Notes under the pieces: model-generated
Databases searched by the model: none
Seen by the model: the letters and a program-made list of their open reading frames with translations, nothing else
Told to the model about the DNA's origin: nothing
Made by a program: the position numbers and the translations under genes
Part shown: piece by piece, positions 43,816 to 54,900 of the stretch
Numbering within the stretch: position 1 is the stretch's first letter
Layout of the letters: each line of letters starts with the position of its first letter
NCBI RefSeq assembly: GCF_947366995.1
Contig: NZ_CANBCC010000006.1
Span: 1-64,000 of the forward strand
Direction of reading: 5' to 3'
Length of the DNA: 64,000 nt
Origin: an uncultured Aquabacterium sp.
GTDB taxonomy: Bacteria > Pseudomonadota > Gammaproteobacteria > Burkholderiales > Burkholderiaceae_C

Positions 43816-44752
43816 GGCGGGAAGATGGCGGGGACGTGGTGTCATCGAGCGTGGGACCCTGCTCCGGGGCGGCTTCGCCCTCGGCGGGTTGCTCGCCGGG
43901 CGGCAGGGCCCAGAAGAATCGGTCAGGGACGACGCCGCCCATGCCGGGGCGGAAGCCGGCGTCCAGCGCCTGGTCAAGGAAGCTCAGCGCCTCGGACACG
44001 GCGACGTCGAGCTCGGTGCCCGACGAAAGGATGGCAGCCAGCGCGGCCGAGAGCGTGTCGCCCGCGCCCACGAAGGCGGTGTCGAAGCGCTCGAAGCGCT
44101 CGCCGCACAGGGCACCCTGGGGGGAGGCCAGCACGTTGTCGATGAACTGGTCGGGCAGCTGGATGCCGGTGACGAGCACATAGTCTGAACCGAGTTCGCC
44201 GGCGGCCACAGCCAGCTCGCGTGCAGAAGGCTGGCGCTCGGCGTCCCACTCGGGCAGCAGGAAGTCGGTGAGCGTCTTGTGGCTGCCGACCAACACCCGC
44301 GTGGCGGGCAGGATCAGTTCGCGGAAGGCATCCAGGTAGGCCATCTGCGGGTCTTCGTCCATCCACGACAGGTTGGGGAGGAAGGACACGAGCGGCACGT
44401 CCGAGTAATCCGACAGGATCTCCGCCACCGCGCTGACGCCCTCGGCGCTGCCCAGGAAGCCCACCTTCCAGGCGGCAATCGTGCAGTCTTCGAGGATGGA
44501 TCGCGCTTGATCGACCACGGCGTCCGGGTCGATCTCATGAGACTCGAACACTTCGGCGGTGTCGCGGATCAGCAGGCTGGTGACCACGGGCAGGGCATGC
44601 GCGCCCATGGCGGCAATCGTGGCGATGTCGGCGCCGATGCCGGATGCGCCGCTCGGGTCATTGGCATTGAAGCTCAGGACGCATGCCGGCGCACCGGAAT
44701 CCTGTTCGCCGGCAACCGGGGCGGTTTCAGCGCTGTTCTGGGGTGAATTCAT
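43805..44752 (-). CDS. Divergent ThiD-like (hydroxymethylpyrimidine kinase family) kinase
   Basis: A ribokinase-superfamily protein of 315 residues. The N-terminal part resembles ThiD ([24 protein letters not shown], then [12 protein letters not shown]). The usual ThiD GTGC active-site loop is replaced by [10 protein letters not shown], and the ThiD MKGGH motif by [15 protein letters not shown] with a catalytic aspartate is typical of other ribokinase-family sugar and pyridoxal kinases. The C-terminal about 40 residues form a Pro/Glu-rich tail. Standard pipelines would probably call it ThiD, but the substrate is uncertain. It overlaps hemL by 11 bases and is divergent from the rubredoxin gene. 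Confidence 0.72.
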   Translation of the reverse strand: MNSPQNSAETAPVAGEQDSGAPACVLSFNANDPSGASGIGADIATIAAMGAHALPVVTSLLIRDTAEVFESHEIDPDAVVDQARSILEDCTIAAWKVGFLGSAEGVSAVAEILSDYSDVPLVSFLPNLSWMDEDPQMAYLDAFRELILPATRVLVGSHKTLTDFLLPEWDAERQPSARELAVAAGELGSDYVLVTGIQLPDQFIDNVLASPQGALCGERFERFDTAFVGAGDTLSAALAAILSSGTELDVAVSEALSFLDQALDAGFRPGMGGVVPDRFFWALPPGEQPAEGEAAPEQGPTLDDTTSPPSSRHVH

Positions 44753-44822
44753 GCGTTCAACGGTATCTCAGATGGGCGAGCCGTGCCCACAAACCCTGGG
44801 ATTTTCCGGGGCGGGGGGTGGC

Positions 44823-44828
44823 TACAAT
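44823..44828 (+). promoter_or_regulatory. -10 box upstream of rubredoxin gene
   Basis: TACAAT in a short AT-richer patch, 33 bases before the chosen GTG start, in the 108-base divergent gap with the ThiD-like gene. No clear -35 is visible in the G-rich stretch before it. Confidence 0.4.
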
Positions 44829-44860
44829 CGGCCCATTGTATTCAAGCTGAACTTGCAGAC

Positions 44861-45034
44861 GTGACCGAATTCCGAACCTGGATGTGCCTGATCTGTGGCT
44901 GGATTTATGACGAGGCCGCCGGCGTACCGGAAGAGGGCATTCCCGCCGGAACCCGCTGGGAAGACGTGCCGATGAACTGGGTGTGCCCGGAATGTGGCGC
45001 CCGCAAGGAAGACTTTGAGATGGTTCAGGTCTGA
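44861..45034 (+). CDS. Rubredoxin
   Basis: A 57-residue electron carrier with one iron held by four cysteines, in MCLICGWIYDEAAG (C-x-x-C) and WVCPECGARKEDFE (C-x-x-C). The W-ED-P-NW-CPEC core is standard for type I rubredoxins. Electron partners are unknown. The start is uncertain: GTG 44861 (VTEFRTWMC) gives a length like related proteins, while a longer frame to 44783 and a shorter ATG at 44882 exist. It precedes the pilGHIJL cluster, an arrangement seen in many Burkholderiales. Confidence 0.9.
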   Translation: MTEFRTWMCLICGWIYDEAAGVPEEGIPAGTRWEDVPMNWVCPECGARKEDFEMVQV

Positions 45035-45111
45035 CGACCTCCGGCCGATATAAGCTGTGACCACGGCGACCCGCCCACGATGCGGGTCTCGAAGTTTGGA
45101 GGAGCGGGTCC

Positions 45112-45498
45112 GTGTCTGAAATGGAAAACAGCGTCAGGAAGGTGCTCGTCATCGACGACAGCAACACCATCCGGCGCAGCGCCGAGATCTTCCTGAAGCA
45201 GGGTGGGTACGAGGTCGTGCTGGCCGAGGATGGCTTTGATGCCCTCTCGAAAGTGAACGACCACGCGCCGGATGTCATCTTCTGCGACATCCTGATGCCG
45301 CGGCTCGATGGCTACCAGACCTGCGCCATCATCAAGCGCAATCCGCGTTTTGCGCGCACGCCTGTGATCATGCTGTCCTCGAAGGACGGCCTGTTCGACA
45401 AGGCGCGTGGCCGCATGGTGGGGTCGCAGGACTACCTGACCAAGCCGTTCACGAAAGACCAGCTGCTGCAGGCCGTTTCCCAGTACATGGGAGCCTGA
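45112..45498 (+). CDS. pilG: Twitching-motility response regulator PilG
   Basis: A single receiver domain of 128 residues with D15-D16, phosphoacceptor D59 in IFCDILMPRLDGYQ, and K near 111 in YLTKPFTKDQL. It is the first gene of the Pil-Chp-type chemosensory cluster pilG-H-I-J-L. In Pseudomonas, PilG promotes pilus extension and cAMP signalling. The GTG start at 45112 has a strong GGAGGAG ribosome-binding site. A TATAAG -10-like hexamer lies near 45049 with no clear -35. Confidence 0.93.
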   Translation: MSEMENSVRKVLVIDDSNTIRRSAEIFLKQGGYEVVLAEDGFDALSKVNDHAPDVIFCDILMPRLDGYQTCAIIKRNPRFARTPVIMLSSKDGLFDKARGRMVGSQDYLTKPFTKDQLLQAVSQYMGA

Positions 45499-45595
45499 GG
45501 TGAGCGCGGCGTGTCGCCATCCGGCGCGCTGTTGATGTTTGGAAACATATGCGGCCACGACCTTGTGGCAGCCTGTGGTGTGTTGAGGTAATTGC

Positions 45596-45961
45596 ATGCC
45601 GATCCAGAAAATACTGCTTGTCGACGATTCCAAGACCGAATTGCACGTGCTGTCCGACCTGCTGACCAAAAAGGGTTACCAGGTCCGCACCGCAGAAAAC
45701 GGCGAGGAGGCGCTGCGCCGCCTGCAGGAAGACAAGCCCGACCTGATCCTGATGGACGTCGTGATGCCCGGCCAGAACGGCTTCCAGCTCACGCGCACGA
45801 TCACCCGAGATCCGCAGTACGCGTCGATCCCGGTGATCATCTGTTCCAGCAAGAACCAGGAAACCGACCGCGTCTGGGGCATGCGCCAGGGCGCGCGCGA
45901 CTACGTGGTCAAGCCCGTGAACCCGGAAGAGCTGCTGTCGAAGATCAAGGCCTTCGGCTGA
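45596..45961 (+). CDS. pilH: Twitching-motility response regulator PilH
   Basis: The second single-domain receiver of the cluster has 121 residues: acidic pair D10-D11, phosphoacceptor D54 in LILMDVVMPGQNGFQ, and a lysine in YVVKPVNPEELL. In Pseudomonas, PilH opposes PilG, probably as a phosphate sink or retraction regulator. The 97-base gap before it shows no terminator; pilI follows after 13 bases. Confidence 0.92.
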   Translation: MPIQKILLVDDSKTELHVLSDLLTKKGYQVRTAENGEEALRRLQEDKPDLILMDVVMPGQNGFQLTRTITRDPQYASIPVIICSSKNQETDRVWGMRQGARDYVVKPVNPEELLSKIKAFG

Positions 45962-45974
45962 GAGGGCAGGGCAC

Positions 45975-46511
45975 ATGGCCAACAAGGAAGCCCTTCGGGA
46001 ACTGCAGCAGCGCCTGGCCGACCGGCTGCAGAAGGTGCGTCAGCAGGCGCCCACGCGAAACTGGCTGGCCGTCGAGATGGCCGGACACGGGTTCCTGCTG
46101 CCGCTGGACCAGGCCGGCGAGATCTTCCCGCTGGGCGCTGTCCAGACCGTGCCGCACAGCCAGCCCTGGTTTCTCGGCGTGGCCAACTTGCGCGGCCAGC
46201 TTCATGGCGTGGTTGACCTCAGCGGCTTCCTGGGGCTGAGCCGGCGCACACCGCGCCTGCCCACCGAGCCGCAGGCCCGCGATGCCGGACGGCTCATCGC
46301 CTTCAACCAGGGCCTTCAGGTCAACGCCTGCCTCCTGGTGGATCGCCTGCTGGGTTTGCGCCAGGCCGGGGCGATGCACCCCACCGAGCGAGGCCGCAGC
46401 GCCCCCCACTTCGTGGTCCAGGAGCTGGCCGACACCCAGGGCCGCGTCTGGTACGAGCTGGACCTGGCCGCGCTCGCGTCCGACGAAGCGTTTCTCAAGA
46501 TCGATGCCTGA
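45975..46511 (+). CDS. pilI: CheW-like adaptor PilI
   Basis: A 178-residue CheW-domain protein that couples the receptor PilJ to the kinase PilL. The N-terminus has a charged helix (LRELQQRLADRLQKVR) typical of PilI. The CheW core follows, with WLAVEMAGHGFLLPLDQAGEIF, the conserved PWFLGVANLRGQLHGVVDL and a late LLVDRLLGLR. It lies between pilH and pilJ in the same direction. Confidence 0.92.
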   Translation: MANKEALRELQQRLADRLQKVRQQAPTRNWLAVEMAGHGFLLPLDQAGEIFPLGAVQTVPHSQPWFLGVANLRGQLHGVVDLSGFLGLSRRTPRLPTEPQARDAGRLIAFNQGLQVNACLLVDRLLGLRQAGAMHPTERGRSAPHFVVQELADTQGRVWYELDLAALASDEAFLKIDA

Positions 46512-46562
46512 GCGGCACCCCACGCCGCAGGCACACCCGTAGTCAGTTTGGAGCAAGTTCAC

Positions 46563-48893
46563 ATGAGTTTCCTGAGTCGTATCAAGGAGCTGGGCAAGCC
46601 ACGTGAAGAGGACGAAGTCCAGCCCGAGGCCCTCAGCGCCGACAGGCTGGTGGTGGCGTCTGGCGTCCAGACGGTGGACACGCAGTCGGCGCAGTCGACG
46701 CTCCAGCCTGGCGGCACCACAGCGGACTCGGTGATTTCCGAGGCCGCACCGTCGGAGTTTCCGGCGGACTACCTCGACAACCGCCGTCGCGACGACGCCA
46801 TGGACGGCGCCAGTCTGGAGCCACAGTCGGGGCTGCCCCTGGTGGGCCACCTCCGCCTGGACCGCCAGCAGCGCGTGCTCGGTGGCGCGCTGGCCGTCGG
46901 CGTGCTGGGCTTGATGCTCAGCGCGTTTCTGTCGGTGAACTCTGCCGACCGCCGTGCCGCACAGACGGGGGCCACCGGCCAGGCGCTGATGCAATCCCAG
47001 CGGCTGGCGAAGTCGGTGTCCCAGGCGCTGGTGGGTCGCGCCCAGGCCTTCTCGGAAGTGTCCGAGAGCGCCAAGGTGCTGGCCGCGAACGTGCGCGGTC
47101 TGGCCAAGGGAGACAGCACGCTGGGCCTCAGTGAGGTGTCCGGCGGTGCCCGCGAGGCGCTGACGCCCCTGCTGCAGCTGGTCGACCGTGCCGAGAAGAA
47201 CGCCAACTTCGTGCTGTCGCAGAAGCAGACGCTGACGCAGGTGAGCCAGGCGCTGCGCGAGGTCAACGCCCAGTCTTCTGAGCTGCTGGACCTGGCCGAA
47301 GGCATCGCCACCGCGCGCCTCGAAAAGGGCGGCGTGCCCCCCGCTGAATCGCTGGCGCTGAACCAGCTCGTGATGCTGACGCAGCGCATCGGCAAGTCGG
47401 CCAACGAATTCCTGACGGTGGAAGGCGTGTCGACCGAGGCCGTGTTCCTGCTGGGCAAGGACCTCAATGCCTTCAAGGAACTTGGCGAAGGCCTGCTGTC
47501 GGGCAACGCCGAGCTGCAACTGAGCGCCGCGCGCGACCCGGCGCTGCGCGAGCAGCTGGAAGCGCTGCTGAAGATCTTCGAACGCACCCGCACGCAGTCG
47601 ACCTTCATCCTGGGTTCGCTGCAGGGCCTGGTGGCTGCCCGTGATGCACAGGTGGCCGTCATCGACGACTCCGAGCCGCTGCGCAAGGGCCTGGAAGAGG
47701 TGCAGAAGCGCCTGAACGACGGAGCCGGCATCGGTGGCCTGAACGTCGCGATGATTCTGGTCTTCCTGCTGGCCACGGCGGCCTCCGCCTGGGGCCTGCT
47801 GCGCGTCTTCTTGACCGACCAGCGCCACCGCGCCCGCATTGCCGAATTCCAGCGCCAGGAGGCCGAGCGCCAGGAGCGTGAAGCCAAGCGCGTGAACGAC
47901 GCCAACCAGGCGGCCATTCTGCGGCTGATGAACGAACTGCAGATGGTGGCCGAAGGTGACCTGACACAGCAGGCCACCGTGACCGAAGACATCACGGGCG
48001 CCATCGCCGACTCGGTGAACTTCACGGTGGAAGAGCTGCGCACGCTGGTGGCGCAGGTGCAGGGCACGGTGCAACGGGTGACCGAAACGACTGTGCAGGT
48101 GGATGCGACGTCGACCGAACTGCTGGCCGCCTCCGACGAGCAGCTGCGCGAGATCCGCGAAACAGGTGAATCGGTGCTGCAGATGGCTGGGCGAATCAAC
48201 GAGGTGTCGGCTCAGGCACAGCATTCCGCTGAAGTGGCGCGCCAGTCGCTGGACGCTGCCGACCAGGGCCTGCAGGCCGTGCAGAACGCCATCGGCGGTA
48301 TGGACACCATTCGCGAGCAGATCCAGGAAACCTCCAAGCGCATCAAGCGACTGGGTGAATCGTCGCAGGAGATCGGTGAAATCACCGAGCTGATCTCGGA
48401 CATTACCGAACAGACCAACGTGCTGGCGCTGAACGCCGCCATCCAGGCGGCCTCGGCCGGTGAAGCCGGTCGCGGTTTCTCGGTGGTGGCCGAAGAAGTG
48501 CAGCGTCTGGCCGAACGCTCGGCCGACGCGACCCGCGAAATTGCCGCGCTGGTGCGTACCATTCAGACCGACACCCAGGACGCCGTGGCCGCCATGGAGC
48601 GCTCCACGCAAGGGGTGGTGGAAGGGGCCCGGCTGTCTGACGCCGCCGGTTCCGCACTGGGTGACATCGACCGCGTGTCCCGCCGACTCGCTGAACTGAT
48701 TGAGCAGATCTCGGCGCAGGCGTTGAGAGAGGCCGAGTCCGCCAATGTGGTGGTGGCCAACATCCAGCACATCTTCGCGGTGACGGAGCAGACCGGTGAA
48801 GGCACGCGGTCGACCACGCAGCTCGTGCGCGAGCTGTCCAAGACCGCTGAAGAACTGCAGCAATCGGTGGCCCGATTCAAGATCGCTCCCTGA
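46563..48893 (+). CDS. pilJ: Methyl-accepting chemotaxis protein PilJ
   Basis: A 776-residue chemoreceptor of the pilus system. A cytoplasmic N-terminal segment of about 100 residues precedes the first transmembrane helix (about 104-122). A helical periplasmic PilJ sensor domain follows ([16 protein letters not shown]), then the second transmembrane helix (about 390-415), a HAMP-like region, and the MCP signalling domain with the hairpin tip around [15 protein letters not shown] (about residue 660). In Pseudomonas, PilJ senses pilus tension through PilA. ATG 46563 ([10 protein letters not shown]) is preferred to a TTG at 46548. The long cytoplasmic N-terminus is longer than in Pseudomonas PilJ. 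Confidence 0.93.
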   Translation: MSFLSRIKELGKPREEDEVQPEALSADRLVVASGVQTVDTQSAQSTLQPGGTTADSVISEAAPSEFPADYLDNRRRDDAMDGASLEPQSGLPLVGHLRLDRQQRVLGGALAVGVLGLMLSAFLSVNSADRRAAQTGATGQALMQSQRLAKSVSQALVGRAQAFSEVSESAKVLAANVRGLAKGDSTLGLSEVSGGAREALTPLLQLVDRAEKNANFVLSQKQTLTQVSQALREVNAQSSELLDLAEGIATARLEKGGVPPAESLALNQLVMLTQRIGKSANEFLTVEGVSTEAVFLLGKDLNAFKELGEGLLSGNAELQLSAARDPALREQLEALLKIFERTRTQSTFILGSLQGLVAARDAQVAVIDDSEPLRKGLEEVQKRLNDGAGIGGLNVAMILVFLLATAASAWGLLRVFLTDQRHRARIAEFQRQEAERQEREAKRVNDANQAAILRLMNELQMVAEGDLTQQATVTEDITGAIADSVNFTVEELRTLVAQVQGTVQRVTETTVQVDATSTELLAASDEQLREIRETGESVLQMAGRINEVSAQAQHSAEVARQSLDAADQGLQAVQNAIGGMDTIREQIQETSKRIKRLGESSQEIGEITELISDITEQTNVLALNAAIQAASAGEAGRGFSVVAEEVQRLAERSADATREIAALVRTIQTDTQDAVAAMERSTQGVVEGARLSDAAGSALGDIDRVSRRLAELIEQISAQALREAESANVVVANIQHIFAVTEQTGEGTRSTTQLVRELSKTAEELQQSVARFKIAP

Positions 48894-48911
48894 CCCGACC
48901 CGGGATGACGC

Positions 48912-51900
48912 ATGGACAACCTGCACGAAGACGCCCCGCTTGCCTCGGATGACCTGAGTGCCCTGGCCTGGGTGCATGAGGAGCTCCGCAAGTCGCTGGA
49001 TGCGGCGCACAAGGCGCTGCACCGTGTGCTGAAGGATTCGGCTGCCGCGGGGCTGTCCGACCTCGACGCGCTCGACCCGGCTGTGCTGCGCACGGCGCGC
49101 CAGCAGATTCACCAGGGCGTCGGGGCGCTGGAGCTGGCCGGGCTGTCCGCGGGCGCCACGCTACTGCGCGCCAGCGAGGCGGTGGTGCAGAAGTTCGTGA
49201 ACCGGCCGCAGGCCATCACCGAAGACGCGGTGCGCGACGTTGAAAAGGGCTCGTTCGCCCTGCTGGACTACATCGGCCGCAAGCTGGCGGGCAAGCCCGT
49301 GTCGGCGCTGGCGCTGTTCCCGCAATACGAGGCGCTGGCCACCCGGGCGGGCGGGCCGCTGCCGCGGCCGACCGATCTGTGGAGCCAGGACTGGCCCACG
49401 GTGTCCCTCGAAGCGCCGCTGGCGCCGCCGGACGACGTGTCGCCGCGCCAGGCCGATCAGGTCACCATCGGCGACTTCGAGATGGGGTTGCTGTCGCTGC
49501 TCAAGCGTAACCAGCCGGCCGACGCTGTGGCCCTGGCTGAACTCTGCACGGCACTGGCCAGCGGAGCCGCCGAGCGCCATGCCCACCGGGAGTCTGCCAC
49601 CTGGCTGTTGGCGAGCGGCTTTCTCGAAGGCGTGGCCGAGCAGCATGTGCCCTTGAACGTGCATGCCAAACGGGTGCTGTCCTCGCTGCTGAGCCAGCTG
49701 CGTAGCCTTGCAAAGGGGCAGGGCGTGCCGTCGGACCGGCTGGCCAGCGAATTGCTGTTCTTCTGTGCCCAGGCGGGGCAGGCGCCAGCGTCCCCGCGTT
49801 CGGTGCTGGCCCGCGTGCGCCAGACCTTCGGGCTGGAGCGCCACCAGCCGGTCGATCTGCAAGCGTCGCCGTTGGGCCGCTTCGATCCGTCCTGGATTGC
49901 ACAGGCCACCAAGCGTGTGGCCGGTGCCAAGGATGGCTGGTCGGCCGTGGCAGCCGGCGAGATGCTGCGCATGGCGGGTCTCAACGAGCAGTTCTCGTTG
50001 GTCGGGGATTCGCTGCGTCGTCTTTTCCCGAGCGGCGACCGCCTGGCAGATGCCCTGGTCGATGCCGTGCAGCGCACGGTGCACTCGGCGCAGTCGCCCG
50101 AGCCCAGTCTGGCCATGGAAGTGGCCACCAGCCTGCTGTACCTGGAGGCGGCGCTGGAGGATGGCGAATTCGAGCATCCGGAGCAGGTACAGCGTGTGAG
50201 CCGCATGGCCGAGCGCATCCGCCATGTCAATGCGGGCCAGCCAGCCGAGCCTCTGGAGGGCTGGATGGAGGACCTGTATCGTCGGGTCTCCGATCGCCAG
50301 ACCATGGGCAGCGTGGTGCAGGAGTTGCGCAGCACGCTGGGCGAGTGCGAGAAGCACATTGATGCCTTCTTCCGCGCCCCGGAGGACCGCACGCCGCTGG
50401 TCAACGTGCCGTCGCAGCTTCAGTCCATGCGAGGCGTGCTCGCCGTGCTGGGGCTGGATCAGGCCTCGCAGGCCGTCGTGCGCATGCGCGGCGACGTCGA
50501 ACACCTGCTGCAACCCGACGCCGACCTGGATGAGGCGGCCCGTCAGGGCGTGTTCGACCGTCTGGCGAGCAACCTGGGCGCGCTCGGCTTTCTGATCGAC
50601 ATGATGGGCGTGCAGCCTGGGCTGGCCAAGAGCCTGTTCTCGCTGGACGAGGACTCGGGCGTGCTGTCACCGCTGATGGGCCGCGAGAAGAAGGGCCTGG
50701 GCGTGCAGCAGGAGGATCCGGTCGAAGCCGCGGCCCAGCATGTCGAGCAGGTGCACCGCGAGGAAGCCCAGGCGGTCGCCGAGGAAGTGGCGCAGGCGCT
50801 GGCACAGCCGGATGCGCCGATTGAAGACGTGAGCGAGCAACTGCAGAAGCTGGCCGAGACGCCGCACCTGCAGGTGCAGAGCGAGCTGGCCGACAACCTG
50901 GCTGCGGCACAGGCCGCGCTGGCCGAGGCGCAGGCACAGTCCGACGGCGCCGCGCTGGAGGCCGCGCGGGAGCAGGTGGCCCAGGTTCTGTCCGACCTGA
51001 CGCCCGCCGAGCCGGAACTGGTCGAGCCCGAGGCGCCCGCCTTCCCGCCGCAGGCACCGCTGGCGCCCACGCCGGTGGCGGCTCCCCAGGCCACGGGCCT
51101 GGAAGAAGACGACGAGATGCGCGGCATCTTCCTGGAAGAGGCCGCCGAGGTCATTGCCGAAGCCAGACAGGCGTTGAGCGCCCTCCGGGACAACGCCGCC
51201 GATGTGCAGGCCATGACGGGCGTGCGCCGGGCGTTCCACACCCTCAAGGGCAGCTCGCGCATGGTCGGGCTGAAGGTGTACGGCGAGGCCGCGTGGGCTT
51301 GCGAGCAACTCTACAACGCGGCGCTCGCGGCCCAGGAACCGGCGAGCGCCGACCTGCTGGGCCTGAGCGACGAACTGTTCGACCACTTTGCCGCCTGGAC
51401 CGACGCGATCGCCCGCCACAACGATGCCGCCTGGCAGGCCGAACCCGTGATCGCGGCGGCCGATGCGCTGCGCCTTCGCGGCGAGCGCATCGGGCTGATG
51501 ACCCAGTCCGAGTCCGAGGTCGTGCCCGAGCTTGAGCTCGAGCACGACCCGGAGCCGGAGCCTGCTGCGGATCCGGGCCCACTGCCGTCACTGGATCTGG
51601 CACTTGACCTGTCTGTGGTCGACCCGCTGCCGACGGTTGACGCCCCTGCCGACGTGCCCGTGCTCAATTGGGCCACGGACGAGGTGGTGAGCGAGGCCCT
51701 GGCCCGGCTGGCCGACGAGGGCCGCCTGCCTGGTGCACAGGACGCCATGGCGCCCGTCGCGCTGCTGGATGAGCCGGTTCCGGCCTCGCCCGAAGCCCTG
51801 GCGCATGCCCCGTTCGATTTCGAGCAGACCCTGCCTGGCGAAGACCTGACACTGGCTTCGGCGCCCGACACGCTGCCTCAGGCCGACTCGGGCGTGCCGG

Positions 51901-54900
51901 ACGAGACCGTGATCGAGCGCCTGAGCCTCGATCTCGACATGCGGGAGGACGATGGCCTGGGGGAGTTTCCCCCGGTGCCCGGGACCGACGCGGTTGACGC
52001 GGCACCGACGCTCGAGTCCATCCCGGAGTCGCTCGACATCCCTCTGGATGACGAGACCACGGCGTCGGGAACCGAGGCCGGGGACGCGTTGCCCATGCCT
52101 GAGATGCATTTGCTCGAGCCCTCGGACTTTGGTGACCTGTCGGAGGCCGCTGCCACGCAGCCGGACACCCTCCCGCCCGTGGAGGGCCCCGTGGAGTCGG
52201 ATGTTGTGGCTCAGGCGGAAGTGCAGTCCGAGCCCGAGCCGGAAGCATCTGACGAGCAAGTGAAGGTGGTGGGGCCGCTGCGCATCAGCATCCCGCTGTT
52301 CAACATCTACCTCAACGAGGCAGACGAACAATCGCGCCGCTTGTGCACGCAACTCGGTGAATGGGCGCTCGAATTGCATCACCCCGTCAGCGACGACACC
52401 ATCGCCCTCGCGCATTCCCTGGCGGGCAATTCGGCCACCGTGGGCTACACCGGGCTGTCCCAGCTGGCCCGCCTGCTGGAGCACGCGCTGATGCGCTCAC
52501 AGGCGCTCGGCCCGGGCGACACCGATGCGGCCACGCTCTTCAACGAGGCGGCTGACGAGATCCGGCGCTTGCTGCACCAGTTCGCGGCCGGTTTCCTCAA
52601 GAGCCCGGACCCGGACCTGCTGGCCCGCCTGGCCGATTACGATCAGGCCGCGTCGCAGCAGCTCGAGGCGCGCAGCCTGCGCGGCGATCCCATCGAGTCG
52701 GGCGACGACGACCTGGCGGCGCCTTCCGGCCGTGGTCACCTGCGGCTGGTGCATTCCGCCGATGAGCCAATCGCCACCGAGGTGGACGACACGGTCGCCG
52801 ATGCCGAGGAGCCCAGCACGACGCCCCAGCCCTTGATGCCGCTGGACGAGCCGATGACGGAGACGGAGACGCAGGTCGGGATCGACATCGACCTTGATCT
52901 CGGCGAGCTCAACGAAGTCCAGGAAGCGCCTGCACTGGATGCTGCCGAAGCCGAAGCAGCGACCGCCAGTGACGCGCCCGCCACCAACGATGCGCCCGTT
53001 GACACGATCACACCGGATGCCATGGCCCAGCCCGACGAGGTGATCGAGCTCGACGCGGCAGCCCCGGGCTACACGCAGCCCGCGCCCCTGGGCGTGCCCG
53101 AGTTCCGCGCGCTGGATGAGGTGCCCGTGCCTCAGCCAGGGCAGCTCCCTCCGTCTGCCGCCGCGCTCTCCAGCCAGGCCGACTGGGATGACGAGGCCGA
53201 CGTCGATGCGGAAGACCACGTCGACCCGGACCTGTTCCCCATTTTCGAGGAAGAGGCACAAGAGCTGCTGCCCCAGCTGGCCAACCAGATCCGCCAGTGG
53301 CTGGACATGCCCGAGAACCCGGCAGCCGCCACTGCGTGCATGCGCACGCTCCACACTTTCAAGGGCGGCGCGCGCCTCGCGGGGGCCATGCGCCTCGGCG
53401 AACTCGCGCATCGGCTGGAGTCGCGCATCGAGCGCCTGCTGGCAGCCGAATCCGTCCAGCATGACGACGTCGCGCCGCTGGAGTCGCGTGTGGATCGCCT
53501 TGTGGAGTTGTTCGAAGGGCTGCGCCACAAGGAGTCGCAGGACCTGGTGCCGCCCTGGCCGGAGGCCTCCCCCGAGCCGTTCGCTGAGCCCGTGTCACCC
53601 GAACCGGTGGGCGACGGCGCGACCGAGCAGTCTCCGGACATGGATGCATCGCCGCATCCCGCGGCAGATGAGCCCGAAGGCGGACGACCTCGCACGGCGG
53701 ACGGCGTGCCTCCCGGGGCCACGTCGGAAGAGCCAGGGGCATCGCTTCCCGAAACGGGCCAGGGCATCGACTGGACGCAACTGGATCGACCGGCCTCGGC
53801 GCCCGCCGTGCGCACGGCGCGTGACGCACCAGCCCAGCCTTCCCAGGCTGCGGTGCGCGTACGCCCCCAGCTGCTCGACCGCCTGGTGAACCACGCTGGC
53901 GAGGTGTCGATCACCCGCACCCGTTTGCAGTCGCAGGTGGGTCAGATCCGCGGGTCGCTGACCGATCTGACGGACAACCTGGATCGTCTGCGTCAGCAGC
54001 TGCGGGACATCGAGCTGCAGGCCGAGACCCAGCTGAGCACCCGCATGGAAGCCGCCCGTGCGGCCGCCCAGAATTTCGATCCGCTCGAATTCGACCGCTA
54101 CACCCGCTTCCAGGAGCTGACGCGGATGATGGCCGAGTCGGTCAACGACGTGGCCACGGTGCAGCGCACATTGCAGCGCAACCTCGAAACCGCAGAAGAC
54201 CAGCTCGCCGCCCAGGCCCGCCTCACGCGCGACCTGCAAGACGACCTGCTGCGTACCCGCATGGTCGAGTTCGACAGCCTGTCCGATCGCCTCTACCGTG
54301 TCGTGCGGCAGGCGGCCAAGGAAACCGGCAAGCAGGTGCGCCTGGACGTGGTGGGCGGGCAGACCGAAGTCGACCGCGGCGTGCTGGAGCGCATGACCGG
54401 CGCATTCGAGCACCTGCTGCGCAACTGCATCACCCATGGCATCGAATCGCCGGAACAGCGTCAGGCTGCAGGCAAGGACGCCAGCGGCCAGATTACCGTG
54501 GCACTCAAGCAGGAAGGCAACGAAGTTGTCATCTCCTTCCGGGATGACGGCGCTGGACTCGACCTCCAGCGCATCGCCGCCCGGGCACGCGCGTCGGGGC
54601 TACTCGCCGCCGATGCCGAGCCCACCGAGGCCGAGTTGGCCCAGCTGATCTTCACGCCTGGGTTCTCGACAGCCGAGGTGGTGACGGAGCTGGCCGGCCG
54701 CGGGATCGGCATGGACGTGGTGCGATCGGAAGTCAACGCGATGGGCGGCCGCATTGAGACCGCTTCGGCCGCGGGCCAGGGCACGAGCTTCACGCTGGTG
54801 CTGCCCCTGACGACGGCCGTCACGAAGGTGGTGATGCTGCGCTTCGGCACGGCCACCGTGGCGGTGCCCACGCACCTGATCGAGATCGTGCGCCGCGCCC

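Noticed and set aside
45945..49112. A 1055-codon minus-strand open frame opposite pilI, pilJ and the start of pilL
   Set aside because: It is antisense to well-supported chemotaxis genes and resembles no protein. It is a codon-bias shadow.
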